64,000 nt of DNA from Geodermatophilus sp. DSM 44513. GTDB taxonomy: Bacteria > Actinomycetota > Actinomycetes > Mycobacteriales > Geodermatophilaceae. Numbering within the stretch: the first letter of the stretch is position 1; each line of letters opens with the position of its first letter. Below the pieces are notes generated by a model that worked only from the letters and a program-made list of their open reading frames with translations, ran no database searches and was not told the origin of the DNA. Shown piece after piece: positions 15,959 to 24,971 of the stretch. Made by a program: the position numbers and the translations under genes. The stretch lies in NCBI RefSeq assembly GCF_032460525.1, contig NZ_CP135963.1:2480001-2544000 (forward strand), in the 5' to 3' direction.

Positions 15959-17146
15959 TCAACCCAGGGCCAGCACCCGGACCAGCTGGCGGGCGGCGTC
16001 CCCGCCGTCGGTGAGGGCGACCTCCAGGGCGCCCGGGACGTCGAGGTCGTCCAGCAACCGGTCGGCCACCGCGCTCCCGGCCGCCCGGGAGGAGCCGGGC
16101 CGGCCGGCGGCGGCGTACAGCGCGTCCAGCCGCGTGCCGGCCGCCTCGAGCAGCTCCGGGCGGTACTCCCACGGCTGTGACCACGGCCGGTCGAGCACCA
16201 GCAGCCGCAGCACCGGCCCGGTGGTGTCCCGCAGCAGGTCGGACACCAGCGTGAGGTTCCCGGTCGACTTGGCCATCTTCGCGCCGTCCTGCGACACCGA
16301 CCCGACGTGCACCCGGCTGCGGGCGAACGGCGCCACCCCCGACGCCGCCTCGGCCATCGCCGCCTGGTGCGCGTGGTGCGGGAAGGCGAGGTCGGCGCCG
16401 CCCACCAGGACGTCGATGCCGCGGCCGAGGGTCGCGGTCGCCATGGCCGCGCACTCGGCGTGCCAGCCCGGCCGGCCCCAGCCCCAGGGCGAGGGCCAGG
16501 CGGGGTCGCGCTCCCCGGAGGGCCGCCACACCGGCACGTCGAACGGGTGGTCGCGCAACGGCTCGGCGGGGTCCTCACCGGCGAGGTCGCCGAACTCCAC
16601 GGCCAGCGCCCGCGCCCGCTCCTCCGTCAACCCGGAGGCGGCGACCACCCCGTCGCCGCGGGAGAAGACGTGCCCCTCCCGCTCGTAGGCCCGGCCAGCA
16701 CGCAGCAGGGCCACCGCCAGCTGCTGGACGTGCGTCACGTGGTGCCGGGCGCGCGGCGCGTGCGTCGGCGGCCGGACGCCGAGGGCCCGCATGTCCTGCT
16801 CGAAGGAGAACTCCTGGGCGAGCGCGAACTCGTCGAAGTTCCGGCCGCGTTCGTCGGCGGCCCGGGTCAGCACGTCGTCCACGTCGGTGACGTTGCGGCT
16901 GGTGACCACCTCGGCCCCGGCCATCCGCAGCACCGACCCCAGGACGTCGGCCCACACGAACGTCGCCGCGTGGCCCAGGTGGGTCACGTCGTAGGGCGTG
17001 ATGCCGCAGACGTACACGCGGGCGGGGCTGGTGACCGGCAGCGGGCGACCGGCCAGCCGCAGGTCGGCGGTGCGCACCTCGACCGGCTCGGGCGTGCGGT
17101 CGGCGGTGCCGACGACACCGGAGGAGCGGGCGGGGTGCAGGGCCAT
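15959..17146 (-). CDS. Class I cysteine ligase paralog (CysS/MshC-like)
   Basis: 395 residues with a cysteinyl-tRNA synthetase-type catalytic core. VYVCGITPYDVTHLGHAATF carries the zinc Cys47 and the HIGH-type motif HLGH. RNVTDVDDVL, GWHAECAAM and FPHHAHQ supply further active-site and zinc residues. The second signature reads KMAKS instead of KMSKS. The length and lack of a long C-terminal anticodon domain resemble MshC, which joins cysteine to GlcN-inositol in mycothiol synthesis, but the middle region differs from standard MshC. It may be MshC, a divergent CysS or another cysteine ligase. CAGGAT 6 bases before the ATG suggests a leaderless start. Divergent from pdxY by 38 bases. Confidence 0.72.
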   Translation of the reverse strand: MALHPARSSGVVGTADRTPEPVEVRTADLRLAGRPLPVTSPARVYVCGITPYDVTHLGHAATFVWADVLGSVLRMAGAEVVTSRNVTDVDDVLTRAADERGRNFDEFALAQEFSFEQDMRALGVRPPTHAPRARHHVTHVQQLAVALLRAGRAYEREGHVFSRGDGVVAASGLTEERARALAVEFGDLAGEDPAEPLRDHPFDVPVWRPSGERDPAWPSPWGWGRPGWHAECAAMATATLGRGIDVLVGGADLAFPHHAHQAAMAEAASGVAPFARSRVHVGSVSQDGAKMAKSTGNLTLVSDLLRDTTGPVLRLLVLDRPWSQPWEYRPELLEAAGTRLDALYAAAGRPGSSRAAGSAVADRLLDDLDVPGALEVALTDGGDAARQLVRVLALG

Positions 17147-17184
17147 GGCCCCATCCTGCCGGGCGGCTGTGCGACCGTTCCGGC

Positions 17185-18036
17185 ATGGTCGCCGTCCTCT
17201 CCGTCCAGTCGCACGTCGCCTACGGCCACGTCGGCAACTCCTCGGCCGTCTTCCCGCTGCAGCGCCTGGGCATCGAGGTGTGGCCGGTGCACACCGTGCA
17301 GTTCTCAAACCACACCGGCTACGGCGAGTGGCGGGGGCGGGTGTTCGACGGCCAGGCGATCGAGGAGGTCGTCGACGGCATCGCCGACCGCGGCGTGCTG
17401 GGCGGCTGCGACGCCGTCCTGTCCGGGTACCTCGGCTCGGCCGACATCGGCCACGCCGTCGTGGCGACCGCGCAGCGGGTGCGCCGGGCCAACCCGGCGG
17501 CGGTGTACTGCTGCGACCCGGTGATCGGCGACGTCGGCCGCGGCGTGTTCGTCCGCCCCGGCATCCCGGAGTTCATGCGCGAGGTCGCCGTGCCCGCCGC
17601 CGACCTGGTCACCCCCAACCACTTCGAGCTCGACCTCCTGGCCGGGACGACGACGAAGACGCTGCCCGACGTGAAGGACGCCGTCGCCGCCGTCCAGGCG
17701 CTGGGCCCGCGGGTGGTGCTCACCACCTCGCTGGACACCGAGGACACCCCCGCGGACGCCGTGGACCTGTTGGCCTCCGAGGGCGGCCGGCACGTCCGGG
17801 TGCGCACCCCGCGGCTGGACGTCGCGGTCAACGGCGCCGGTGACGCGATCGCCGCGCTGTTCCTCGCCCACTGGCTGGCATCGCGGGACGCCGGCACCGC
17901 GCTGGCTGCCGCGGCGGCCTCGGTGCACGGACTGCTGGCCGCCACCGAGCGCGCCGGGTCGCGGGAGATCGTGCTGGTCGCCGCCCAGGAGGAGGTCGTG
18001 GCACCCAGCCGCACCTTCCCCGTCGAAGAGGTGTGA
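17185..18036 (+). CDS. pdxY: Pyridoxal kinase
   Basis: 283 residues matching PdxY/PdxK of the ribokinase superfamily. Recognisable parts are the start VAVLSVQSHVAYGHVGNSS, FSNHTGYGEWRG (substrate side), VLSGYLGSADIG, CDPVIGD, LVTPNHFELDLL and the ATP/anion-hole motif VNGAGDAIAALFLAHW with catalytic Asp. It phosphorylates pyridoxal in the PLP salvage route. GACCGT lies 6 bases before the ATG and may be a degenerate -10 box of a leaderless promoter. The 38-base spacer to the cysteine-ligase-like gene therefore seems to hold two back-to-back promoters. Two hairpins follow the stop. Confidence 0.93.
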   Translation: MVAVLSVQSHVAYGHVGNSSAVFPLQRLGIEVWPVHTVQFSNHTGYGEWRGRVFDGQAIEEVVDGIADRGVLGGCDAVLSGYLGSADIGHAVVATAQRVRRANPAAVYCCDPVIGDVGRGVFVRPGIPEFMREVAVPAADLVTPNHFELDLLAGTTTKTLPDVKDAVAAVQALGPRVVLTTSLDTEDTPADAVDLLASEGGRHVRVRTPRLDVAVNGAGDAIAALFLAHWLASRDAGTALAAAAASVHGLLAATERAGSREIVLVAAQEEVVAPSRTFPVEEV

Positions 18037-18046
18037 CGCCCCCGAT

Positions 18047-18121
18047 GACCAGCTGAGCTGGTCGTGCCGGGTCCTGGCTCACGGTCGGCGGTGAGCCAGG
18101 ACCCGCGGCGGTGAGCCAGGA
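18047..18121 (+). terminator. Tandem hairpins after pdxY
   Basis: GACCAGC/GCTGGTC with a 3-base loop (18047-18063) is followed by a perfect 14-base inverted repeat 18069-18082 / 18091-18104. A further GTGAGCCAGGA at 18111-18121 repeats the second arm and could pair alternatively. Probably terminates pdxY. Confidence 0.65.
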
Positions 18122-18171
18122 CGGTGTGACCTGCGTCGGCCGCCGGGCGGGCCGGTGCTGCCGCGACCAGC

Positions 18172-19638
18172 ATGGGTCGGGTGCAACTGTTCCGTACGAA
18201 ACCGGTCGAGCGCCTCGGTGACGATGCCACCGACGGGGTCGGCTCCCTCCGCAAGCGGCTGACCGCCCGGCACCTGGTCGGCTTCGGCATCGGCGTGGTG
18301 ATCGGCACCGGCATATTCACCCTCACCGGCACCGCCGCCCGTGACACCGCGGGCCCGGCGGTGGTGGTCTCCTTCGCCATCGCCGGTGTGGTCGCCCTGC
18401 TGGCCGCCCTCTGCTACGCCGAGCTGGCCTCCTCGGCCCCGACGGCCGGCAGTGCCTACTCCTACGCCTACGTGACCGCCGGTGAGCTGGTCGCCTGGGT
18501 GATCGGCTGGGACCTGTTCCTGGAGTTCGCCCTCGGTGCGGCGGTGGTCGCCCGCGGCTGGTCGGGCTACGTGGGCAACCTGCTGGACCTCCCTCCCTCG
18601 CTGTTCGGCGAGCAGGCGACGGTCAACGTGGGCGCCGCGCTGGTCGTGGTGCTGCTGACCGCCGTCGCGGTGCTGGGCATCCGCGAGTCCGCCCGGGTCA
18701 CCGCGCTGCTCGTGGTGGTCAAGGTCGCCGTCTGCGTCTTCGTCGTCGCGGCCGGGGCGTGGTTCGTCCGCGGCGCCAACCTCACCCCGTTCGTCCCGCC
18801 GGGCCGGCCGGCCGAGGACGGCGACAGCGGGCTGGCCCAGCCGCTCATCCAGGCCGTCCTCGGGCTGGACCCGGTCGTGTTCGGCGTCGGCGGGGTGCTC
18901 ACCGCGGCGGCGGTCGTGTTCTTCTCCTACACCGGCTTCGAGGCCGTGGCCAACCTCGGGGAGGAGACCCGCCGGCCCGGTCGTGACCTGCCGCTGGGCC
19001 TGTTCGGCACCCTGGGGCTGGCCACCGTGCTCTACGTCGGCGTCTCGCTGGTGGTGGTCGGGATGGTCCCCTACGACCGGATCGACCCGGGCGCCCCGAT
19101 CGCCGACGCCTTCGACCAGGTGGGGCTGGGCTGGGCGGCCGTGCTGGTCTCCCTGGCCGCGGTGGCCGGGCTGACCTCGGTGATCCTGGTCGACCTGATC
19201 ACCGTGGGGCGGATCGGCTTCGCCATGGGCCGCGACGGCCTGCTGCCGCAGTCGGTGGCCCGGGTCAGCCCGCGCACCGGCACCCCGGCGCGGGTCACCC
19301 TGCTGTTCGCCGTCCTGGTGCTGGTCATGGCGACGTTCGTGCCGCTGGGCGCGCTGGCCGACCTGGTGAGCATCGGGACGCTGTTCGCCTTCCTGCTGGT
19401 CTCGGTCGCCGTCGTCGTGCTGCGCCGCACCCGGCCGGAGCTGCACCGCCCGTTCCGCGTGCCGTTCTCCCCGGTCGTCCCCGTGCTGTCAGCGCTGGCC
19501 TGCCTCTACCTCATGGCCAACCTGAGCATCGAGACCTGGCTGCGCTTCCTGGCCTGGTTGGCGCTGGGGCTGGTCGTCTACGCGGGCTACGGCTACCGGC
19601 ACTCCCGGCTGCGCCGCGACGAGCTGGTCGGCGGCTAG
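18172..19638 (+). CDS. APC family amino acid permease (cationic amino acid transporter-like)
   Basis: 488 residues with about 12-13 hydrophobic segments. The first helix contains the unwound substrate site GFGIGVVIGTGIFTLTG (about 38-54). YAELASSAPTAGSAYSYAYV and FFSYTGFEAVANLGEETRRPGRDLP are hallmarks of the YfnA/CAT branch that imports basic or neutral amino acids with protons. The N-terminal tail (FRTKPVERL) and the C-terminal Arg-rich end face the cytoplasm. The ATG start lacks a strong ribosome site. It follows pdxY after its terminators and appears to be a separate unit. Specific amino acid is unknown. Confidence 0.92.
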   Translation: MGRVQLFRTKPVERLGDDATDGVGSLRKRLTARHLVGFGIGVVIGTGIFTLTGTAARDTAGPAVVVSFAIAGVVALLAALCYAELASSAPTAGSAYSYAYVTAGELVAWVIGWDLFLEFALGAAVVARGWSGYVGNLLDLPPSLFGEQATVNVGAALVVVLLTAVAVLGIRESARVTALLVVVKVAVCVFVVAAGAWFVRGANLTPFVPPGRPAEDGDSGLAQPLIQAVLGLDPVVFGVGGVLTAAAVVFFSYTGFEAVANLGEETRRPGRDLPLGLFGTLGLATVLYVGVSLVVVGMVPYDRIDPGAPIADAFDQVGLGWAAVLVSLAAVAGLTSVILVDLITVGRIGFAMGRDGLLPQSVARVSPRTGTPARVTLLFAVLVLVMATFVPLGALADLVSIGTLFAFLLVSVAVVVLRRTRPELHRPFRVPFSPVVPVLSALACLYLMANLSIETWLRFLAWLALGLVVYAGYGYRHSRLRRDELVGG

Positions 19639-19814
19639 GGTCCGCTCGCCGATCGCGGCGGCCGTCGGGGTGGGCGTGTACCTCCTGGGGACGTGGCCGG
19701 CGGCCGTCCTGGGCGGCGTCCTGCTCGGGACGGCGGGTGTGCTGCGCACGCTCACCCGGCGCCGCGGGCCTCGTCGCCGGTCGGAGCTGCGCACCGCTGG
19801 CTACCGTGCCGGCC
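19639..19814 (+). other. Spacer with an open hydrophobic reading frame
   Basis: Translation of 19641-19775 gives a hydrophobic stretch (VYLLGTWPAAVLGGVLLG) followed by an Arg-rich end, like the last helix of a small membrane protein. The frame has no nearby stop and runs into the next gene out of frame, so it is not called as a gene. It may be a decayed relative of the following small membrane protein. TACCGT at 19802-19807 is the -10-like box of that gene. Confidence 0.3.
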
Positions 19815-20180
19815 GTGACCATGCAACGGGGGGCCGAGCAGCGACCGGACGAGCTGTTCCTCGTCCTGGCAGCCTTGTTCACCGTCGTGGCCGCCGTGGG
19901 TCTGGGCCTGGCCGCCTGGGACGGCGGCTCCCTGCCCTTGTCGGTCGGCATCTCCTCTGGCTTCTTCGCGGTGCTCTTCTGGGCCCATCACCGGGACCGC
20001 TCAGGAGCCGGCTCGGTCCGCCGGCTGCTCATCGCCCTCGGCCTCGGCGTCGTCGCGCTGGTCGTGCTCGTCCTGGGGCAGCAGTGGTGGTACGCCGCCT
20101 GCGTCGGCCTGGCCGTGGGGGTCAACGCGGTGCGCCTCGGGCGGCCGAGTGGATCGGACGGAGGCTCTCGAGGGGTCTGA
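19815..20180 (+). CDS. Small hypothetical membrane protein
   Basis: 121 residues with four predicted hydrophobic segments (ELFLVLAALFTVVAAVGLGLAA, split; SVGISSGFFAVLFW; LLIALGLGVVALVVLVLG; WWYAACVGLAVGVNAVRLG) and charged ends. GTG at 19815 lies 7 bases after TACCGT, fitting a leaderless promoter; ATG at 19821 is the alternative. No family recognised. No transporter or enzyme motif is visible. Neighbours give no functional hint. Confidence 0.65.
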   Translation: MTMQRGAEQRPDELFLVLAALFTVVAAVGLGLAAWDGGSLPLSVGISSGFFAVLFWAHHRDRSGAGSVRRLLIALGLGVVALVVLVLGQQWWYAACVGLAVGVNAVRLGRPSGSDGGSRGV

Positions 20181-20456
20181 CGACGTCCGAGCCCGTCGCA
20201 GGTGCCCGGACGAGACCATCGGTGAGCACACCCACGAGTGTCAGCCGTGCCGGCCGGGACGTTCCCGCGGAAACGCCTCACTGCCCAGCCAGAGCTGTTG
20301 CGACGGAGCGAGGTCGGCCGACCGCTGAGCCATGGCGGCCCCGTCCTGGTGGCCCGAACGCATCCTGCGGCGTCGTCGGAGTCGACGTTCCTCTGCGACG
20401 GCCTACCACGGGACACAGAGCCGCGCTCCGACGCGGGTCGGTACCGCCGGGCGCGG

Positions 20457-20804
20457 TCAGTGGTGCCAGGTGAGGACGACCAGGGCGTCGCCGTCGGGTG
20501 ACTCCCAGCGCCCGGCAGTGACGACGGATCCACCGCGGGGTGGACGCGGACGGTCACTGGTGACCTGGGCTCGGGCGCTCTCCCACGCGGCTCTCGCGTC
20601 TGCTCCGTCGTGCCAGACGACCCGCGTCCTCTCGGGCAACCCGCCGGGCCACCAGGTGACCACTGGGCAACCGGACTCCACGAGGAACGCGGCTTCCTGT
20701 CGCTTCATGCGAGTCGTCCGGCGGCTGTAGGTGACGCCGGTCGGAGCGCTCAACTGGCCTCCGTCGACGGCGCCCCACTGGTCGCCGGAGAGGTCCTGGA
20801 GCAC
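20457..20804 (-). CDS. Hypothetical protein
   Basis: 115 residues from a GTG with TACCGT 6 bases upstream, the same leaderless geometry as several neighbours. Soluble, with Trp-rich parts (VVTWWPGGLPERTRVVWHDG) and a beta-strand-like C-terminus ending VVLTWHH. A longer frame back to 20948 is open but Arg-rich and unlike a protein. No family is recognised. The bases at 20181-20456 and 20805-21066 on either side hold nothing I can identify. Confidence 0.6.
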   Translation of the reverse strand: MLQDLSGDQWGAVDGGQLSAPTGVTYSRRTTRMKRQEAAFLVESGCPVVTWWPGGLPERTRVVWHDGADARAAWESARAQVTSDRPRPPRGGSVVTAGRWESPDGDALVVLTWHH

Positions 20805-21066
20805 GGCGGCACGGTAGCGCCGGCGCCTGTCCCGCCCGCCCTGAGCAGCCCATGACGGGACACGGGTCCGGTCCGGCCGCCCGCCGACCGCGTGCCCGCA
20901 CCAATCCTCCAGCGACTCCGTCGGAGGTGCCGGAGCGTCCGTGCCCACAGCTCGCCCACTGATCGGTGGTCGGGCCGGCGCTCCGCCGTGCCCGCCTCCA
21001 CGACCGACGGAGGTGGCGATGGAGGGCGAGGGCCGCAGGCTCTCCTCGAGCCACCTCCAGGTCCGC

Positions 21067-21348
21067 TCAGCGCGGGGTGGAGGACTCCTGCGCCCGCCCC
21101 TCGTCGTCCATCCGCCTGCGGAAGTAGCGGTTGCCGCACAGGGCGAACGTGAACAGCACCAGCCCGAGCAGGCTGATCAGCCATCTCCCCGCCGGGACCG
21201 CGAGGTCCTCCGCAGGGACGAACCACGCGCACACGGCCACGAGCACGCTGAGCCCCATACCGATCCACGTGACGACGTACTTCGTCGAGGGCGGGATCGA
21301 GCCGCCCCCGAACACCTCGTCACCGAGAGTCACGCTGCAGCCCCCCAT
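21067..21348 (-). CDS. Small two-helix membrane protein
   Basis: 93 residues with two clear membrane segments (VTWIGMGLSVLVAVCAWFV and WLISLLGLVLFTFALCG) and a basic, charged C-terminus (NRYFRRRMDDEGR). The ATG at 21348 is preferred to an open extension that is Arg/Gly-rich. The topology probably puts both ends in the cytoplasm. No known domain. It lies alone between a hypothetical gene and the oxidoreductase pair. Confidence 0.6.
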   Translation of the reverse strand: MGGCSVTLGDEVFGGGSIPPSTKYVVTWIGMGLSVLVAVCAWFVPAEDLAVPAGRWLISLLGLVLFTFALCGNRYFRRRMDDEGRAQESSTPR

Positions 21349-21495
21349 CGCCCGGCCCGCATCCACGCGACACCCTCGCACGAGGGTCGGTCCTGCACAG
21401 GGGGCACGGTCGCTGCCTGCCGCCACTCCTGGCGTGCGCGGAGGCCTCCAGCGGTCAGCCGCCTCGCCGCGTGCACGACCTGTCCGGCCACGGTC

Positions 21496-22428
21496 CTAGG
21501 GGACGAGCACCAGCTTGCCGTGGGTGTGCCCGGCCATCCCCCGCCGGTGCGCCTCGGCGACGTCGGCCAAGGGGAAGACGCCGGCGACGACGACCTCGAG
21601 CCGGCCGGACCCGGCCAGGTCGAGCAGCTTCGCGCGGGCAGCGTCCCGGAGCTCGGTTCCCGGGTCGGCGCCCGGGCCGCCGCCCAGCGCGCGGATGCCG
21701 TCGGCGGCGGCCCGGTCGAAGGCAGCGATCGTGGCGATGCGCCCCCGGTCGGCGACCAGCTCCAGGGAGACGTCCACGGCCTCGTCGGTGCCCACGCAGT
21801 CGACCGCGGCGGCCACGCCGTCCGGGGCGAGTGCGCGCACCCGGTCGGCCAGCCCGTCGCCGTAGCGCACCGGCTCGCCGCCGAACCGGGTGACCAGGTC
21901 CGCGCCGTCGCCGCCGACGGTGCCCACGACGCGGGCGCCACGCAGCACCGCGAGCTGCACCGCCATGAGCCCGACCCCGCCGGCGGCACCGTGCACGAGC
22001 ACGGTGTCGCCCTCGCCCACGCCGGTCGCGGTCAGCAGGTGCACCGCGGTGGCGCCGGCCAGCAGCAGCCCGGCCGCCGGCTCCCACGCCAGGGACGTGG
22101 GCTTGGGCAGCAGCGCCGAGGCGGGGACGACGAGCTCGTCGACGTAGCCGCCGCTGACCCGGAACCCCACGACCTCGTCACCGACGGAGACGCCGGCGTC
22201 CGACCCGGCCGCGGTGACCACGCCGGCCACCTCGAACCCGAGCCGCCGGGGCAGCTGCGCGGGGTCGGTACCGAAGGCGCCGGTGTAGCTCTTCCAGTCC
22301 GCCGGGTTCACCCCGGCGGCGCGCACGGCCACCCGCGCCTGCCCCGGGCCGGGCTCGCCCACCGGCTCGTCGACGACGGTGAGCACCTCCGGCCCGCCGT
22401 AGGCACGGGCCAGGACGACGCGGCTCAC
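21496..22428 (-). CDS. NADP-dependent quinone oxidoreductase-like medium-chain reductase
   Basis: 310 residues of the zinc-free MDR branch. The N-terminus AYGGPEVLTVVDEPVGEPGPGQ and VRAAGVNPADWKSYTG are typical of QOR. The nucleotide-binding motif is HGAAGGVGLMAVQLAVLRGA. No catalytic zinc Cys/His set is present. The GTG start overlaps the stop of the semialdehyde dehydrogenase by GTGA, so the two are co-translated. Likely reduces quinones or alpha,beta-unsaturated carbonyls with NADPH, possibly handling reactive aldehyde products of the partner enzyme; that link is inference. Confidence 0.88.
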   Translation of the reverse strand: MSRVVLARAYGGPEVLTVVDEPVGEPGPGQARVAVRAAGVNPADWKSYTGAFGTDPAQLPRRLGFEVAGVVTAAGSDAGVSVGDEVVGFRVSGGYVDELVVPASALLPKPTSLAWEPAAGLLLAGATAVHLLTATGVGEGDTVLVHGAAGGVGLMAVQLAVLRGARVVGTVGGDGADLVTRFGGEPVRYGDGLADRVRALAPDGVAAAVDCVGTDEAVDVSLELVADRGRIATIAAFDRAAADGIRALGGGPGADPGTELRDAARAKLLDLAGSGRLEVVVAGVFPLADVAEAHRRGMAGHTHGKLVLVP

Positions 22429-23846
22429 TCCGAGGCGGTGGCGGTGTCGCCCTCGTCCTGCCGGCTGCCGGGCGGGCCGATCCACACCGTCTTGGCGTTC
22501 ATGAACTCGTACATGCCCAGCTCGGTCAGCTCCCGGCCGTAGCCGGACTGCTTGACCCCGCCGAAGGGCAGCTCCGGGTAGCTGGTGGTCATCCCGTTGA
22601 CGAACGCCATGCCGGACTGGATGTCGCGGATGAACCGCAGCCGTTCGCCGGAGTCCTCGCTCCACAGGTTGGAGCCCAGGCCGTAGACGTGCTCGTTGGC
22701 CAGCGCGATGGCCTCGTCGAGGTCGGCGACGACGCGCAGCGCGGCCACCGGGCCGAACACCTCGTCGGTCCACAGCTCCATCTCCGGGGTCACGTCGGTC
22801 ACCAGCGTCGGCTCGTAGAACCAGCCGGGCCGGTCCACCCGCTTCCCCCCGGTGACCACGGTGGCCCCCTTGTCCACCGCGTCGGCGACGAAGCGCTCCA
22901 CGTCCTCCCGGCCGGACTCCGTGGCCAGCGGACCCACCTTGGTGTCGTCGTCCATCGGGTCACCCACCGGCAGGGCGGCCAGCTTCTCGGCGAACAGCCG
23001 GGTGAACTCCTCGGCCACCTCGGCGTGCACGAAGAACCGCTTGGCCGCGATGCAGGACTGCCCGTTGTTCTGGCAGCGCGCGGTCACGGCCACCTCCGCG
23101 GCCCGGTCCAGGTCCGCCGACGGCATCACGATGAACGGGTCGGAGCCACCCAGCTCCAGCACCGTCTTCTTGATCACGTCCCCGGCGGTCCGGGCCACCG
23201 CCTGCCCCGCGGCGTTCGACCCGGTCAGCGTGGCCGCGGCCACCCGGTCGTCGCGCAGCACCGCCTCCACCTGCCCCGACCCGATGAGGAGGGTCTGGAA
23301 GACGTCGGCGGGGAAGCCGGCCTTGCTGAACAGCTCCTCCAGGTACAGCGCGGTCTGCGGCACGTTGCTGGCGTGCTTGAGCAGGCCGACGTTGCCGGCC
23401 ATCAGCGCCGGCGCGGCGAAGCGCATCGCCTGCCACATCGGGAAGTTCCACGGCATCACCGCCAGCACCACCCCGATCGGCTGGTGCACCACGTAGGCCT
23501 CCACCGCACCGACCGCCTCGGCGTCCGCCGGCCGCGGCTGCAGCATCGCCTCACCGTGCTCGGCGTAGAACCGCAGCGCCTTGACGCACTTGCCCACCTC
23601 GGCCTGCGCGGCGGACAACGTCTTGCCCATCTCGGTGGTCATCAGCTCCGCGACGGCCTTGGTGTCGCCCTCCAGCACGTCCGCGGCACTGCGCAGCCAC
23701 CCGGCGCGCTGCGCGGCGGTGGTCAGCCGGTAGCCGTCGAACGCGGCCGCCGCGCGGGCCAGGCGCTCCTGCACCGCCTCCTCCGACAGCGGGTCGAAGG
23801 TGCGCAGCGTCTCGCCGGTGGCGGGGTTGATCGTGGCGATGGCCAT
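22425..23846 (-). CDS. NAD(P)-dependent succinate-semialdehyde dehydrogenase-like aldehyde dehydrogenase
   Basis: 473 residues of the ALDH superfamily. Catalytic residues are Glu in LELGGSDPF and Cys in NNGQSCIAAKRF. MPWNFPMWQAMRFAAPALMAGN and EVFGPVAALRV are further family blocks. The short length and the start AIATINPATGETLRTFDPLS match the GabD2/SSDH group that oxidises succinate semialdehyde in GABA or 4-hydroxybutyrate breakdown. ATG start. It is first in an operon with the quinone oxidoreductase. A glycosyltransferase gene ends 15 bases upstream on the same strand, so longer read-through transcripts are possible. Confidence 0.92.
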   Translation of the reverse strand: MAIATINPATGETLRTFDPLSEEAVQERLARAAAAFDGYRLTTAAQRAGWLRSAADVLEGDTKAVAELMTTEMGKTLSAAQAEVGKCVKALRFYAEHGEAMLQPRPADAEAVGAVEAYVVHQPIGVVLAVMPWNFPMWQAMRFAAPALMAGNVGLLKHASNVPQTALYLEELFSKAGFPADVFQTLLIGSGQVEAVLRDDRVAAATLTGSNAAGQAVARTAGDVIKKTVLELGGSDPFIVMPSADLDRAAEVAVTARCQNNGQSCIAAKRFFVHAEVAEEFTRLFAEKLAALPVGDPMDDDTKVGPLATESGREDVERFVADAVDKGATVVTGGKRVDRPGWFYEPTLVTDVTPEMELWTDEVFGPVAALRVVADLDEAIALANEHVYGLGSNLWSEDSGERLRFIRDIQSGMAFVNGMTTSYPELPFGGVKQSGYGRELTELGMYEFMNAKTVWIGPPGSRQDEGDTATASE

Positions 23847-23861
23847 GGGCGCCGTCCTCTC

Positions 23862-24971
23862 TCAGGTCGCGGGACCGCGGTGCCCCGCGCGTCGACTGTC
23901 TCGCCCCGGGCCCTTCCCCGCGCCGCCCGCGGGCACACCCGCGGCGCGGGCCAGGACGGCGAACGTCCGGCGCACCATCAGGTCCGCGTCCAGGTCGGCG
24001 ACCGCCCGCGCCCGGGCCCGCCGGGCGAGGTCCGCCCGGCGCGCGGGGTCGGCGAGCAGGCCGCCCAGCGCCGCGGCCAGCGCGCCGGCGTCCTCCGTCG
24101 GGACGACGACGACGTCCCCGCCGAGCCGCACCGCGACGTCCCCCACGTCGGTGGACACGCAGGGCAGCCCCTCGGCCATGGCCTCCAGCAGCACCAGCGG
24201 TCCGGCCTCGACGCGCGAGGACACCACGAACACGTCCAGCGCGGCGAGGAAGCCGCGGACGTCCTCGACGAAGCCGGTGAAGGTGACCGGCAGCCCCGCC
24301 GCGGCCGCGCGCAGCGCGGCACCGTCGCGTCCCTCGCCGCCGACCACCAGCGCCAGCGGGGTGCCGGCAGCGACCAGCCGCCCCACCGCCTCGAGCAGCA
24401 CGTCGAACCCCTTCTGCGCGGTGAGCCGCCCGAGCGCCCCGACCCGCGGCACCCGGTGCCCGGCCGGCCCGGCCGGGTCCGAGGGGACGTCGACGCCGTT
24501 GGGGACGACGCGCACCTGCCCGGCGGGCAGCCCGAGGTCCGCGGACACCCGCGCGGCGATGTCCGACGACGGGGTGAGCACCGCGGCCAGCCGGGTGTAC
24601 AGCGCGGCCAGGCCCGGCCGGCCGGTGTCGCCGCCCAGGTGCAGCGTGCCGACCGCCGGCGCCACGGCCAGCGCGGCCTCCACGACGGCCGCGTTGGACG
24701 CCGGGTCGACCAGGTTGACGGCCACCACGTCGGGCCGGGAGGCGGCCAGCGCGGCGCGCACGGCGGGCGCCCCGGCGGCGTGCCGGGCCACCGGGACCAC
24801 CGCGAGGCCGCCGGCCGGCGGGACGACGGGGGCCAGCCGGGCGGCCACCGGCTCGGCGGCTACGAGGGACGCCGTCCAGCCCAGTCCCGCGGCCCGCCGC
24901 AGGTGGTGGGTGAGGTGGACCTCGGCGCCGCCCCACGCGTCGGAGTCGGCGACGAAGGTCACCCGCCTCAC
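23862..24971 (-). CDS. Glycosyltransferase family 4 (GT-B)
   Basis: 369 residues in two Rossmann-like halves. The acceptor half opens with a donor-independent glycine loop (DAWGGAEVHLTHHLRR). The donor half contains VPNGVDVPSD, GALGRLTAQKGFDVLLEAV and the E-x7-E type motif SRVEAGPLVLLEAMAEGLP. This is a retaining transferase using a nucleotide sugar at the cytoplasmic membrane face. The GTG start overlaps the stop of the GT9 gene by GTGA. With the divergent pair to the right it forms a glycan assembly cluster. The glycan and sugar are unknown. Confidence 0.88.
   Translation of the reverse strand: MRRVTFVADSDAWGGAEVHLTHHLRRAAGLGWTASLVAAEPVAARLAPVVPPAGGLAVVPVARHAAGAPAVRAALAASRPDVVAVNLVDPASNAAVVEAALAVAPAVGTLHLGGDTGRPGLAALYTRLAAVLTPSSDIAARVSADLGLPAGQVRVVPNGVDVPSDPAGPAGHRVPRVGALGRLTAQKGFDVLLEAVGRLVAAGTPLALVVGGEGRDGAALRAAAAGLPVTFTGFVEDVRGFLAALDVFVVSSRVEAGPLVLLEAMAEGLPCVSTDVGDVAVRLGGDVVVVPTEDAGALAAALGGLLADPARRADLARRARARAVADLDADLMVRRTFAVLARAAGVPAGGAGKGPGRDSRRAGHRGPAT

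Noticed and set aside
20238..20501. Short rightward frame between two hypothetical genes
   Set aside because: No ribosome site or promoter box, and it overlaps the end of the leftward gene at 20457.
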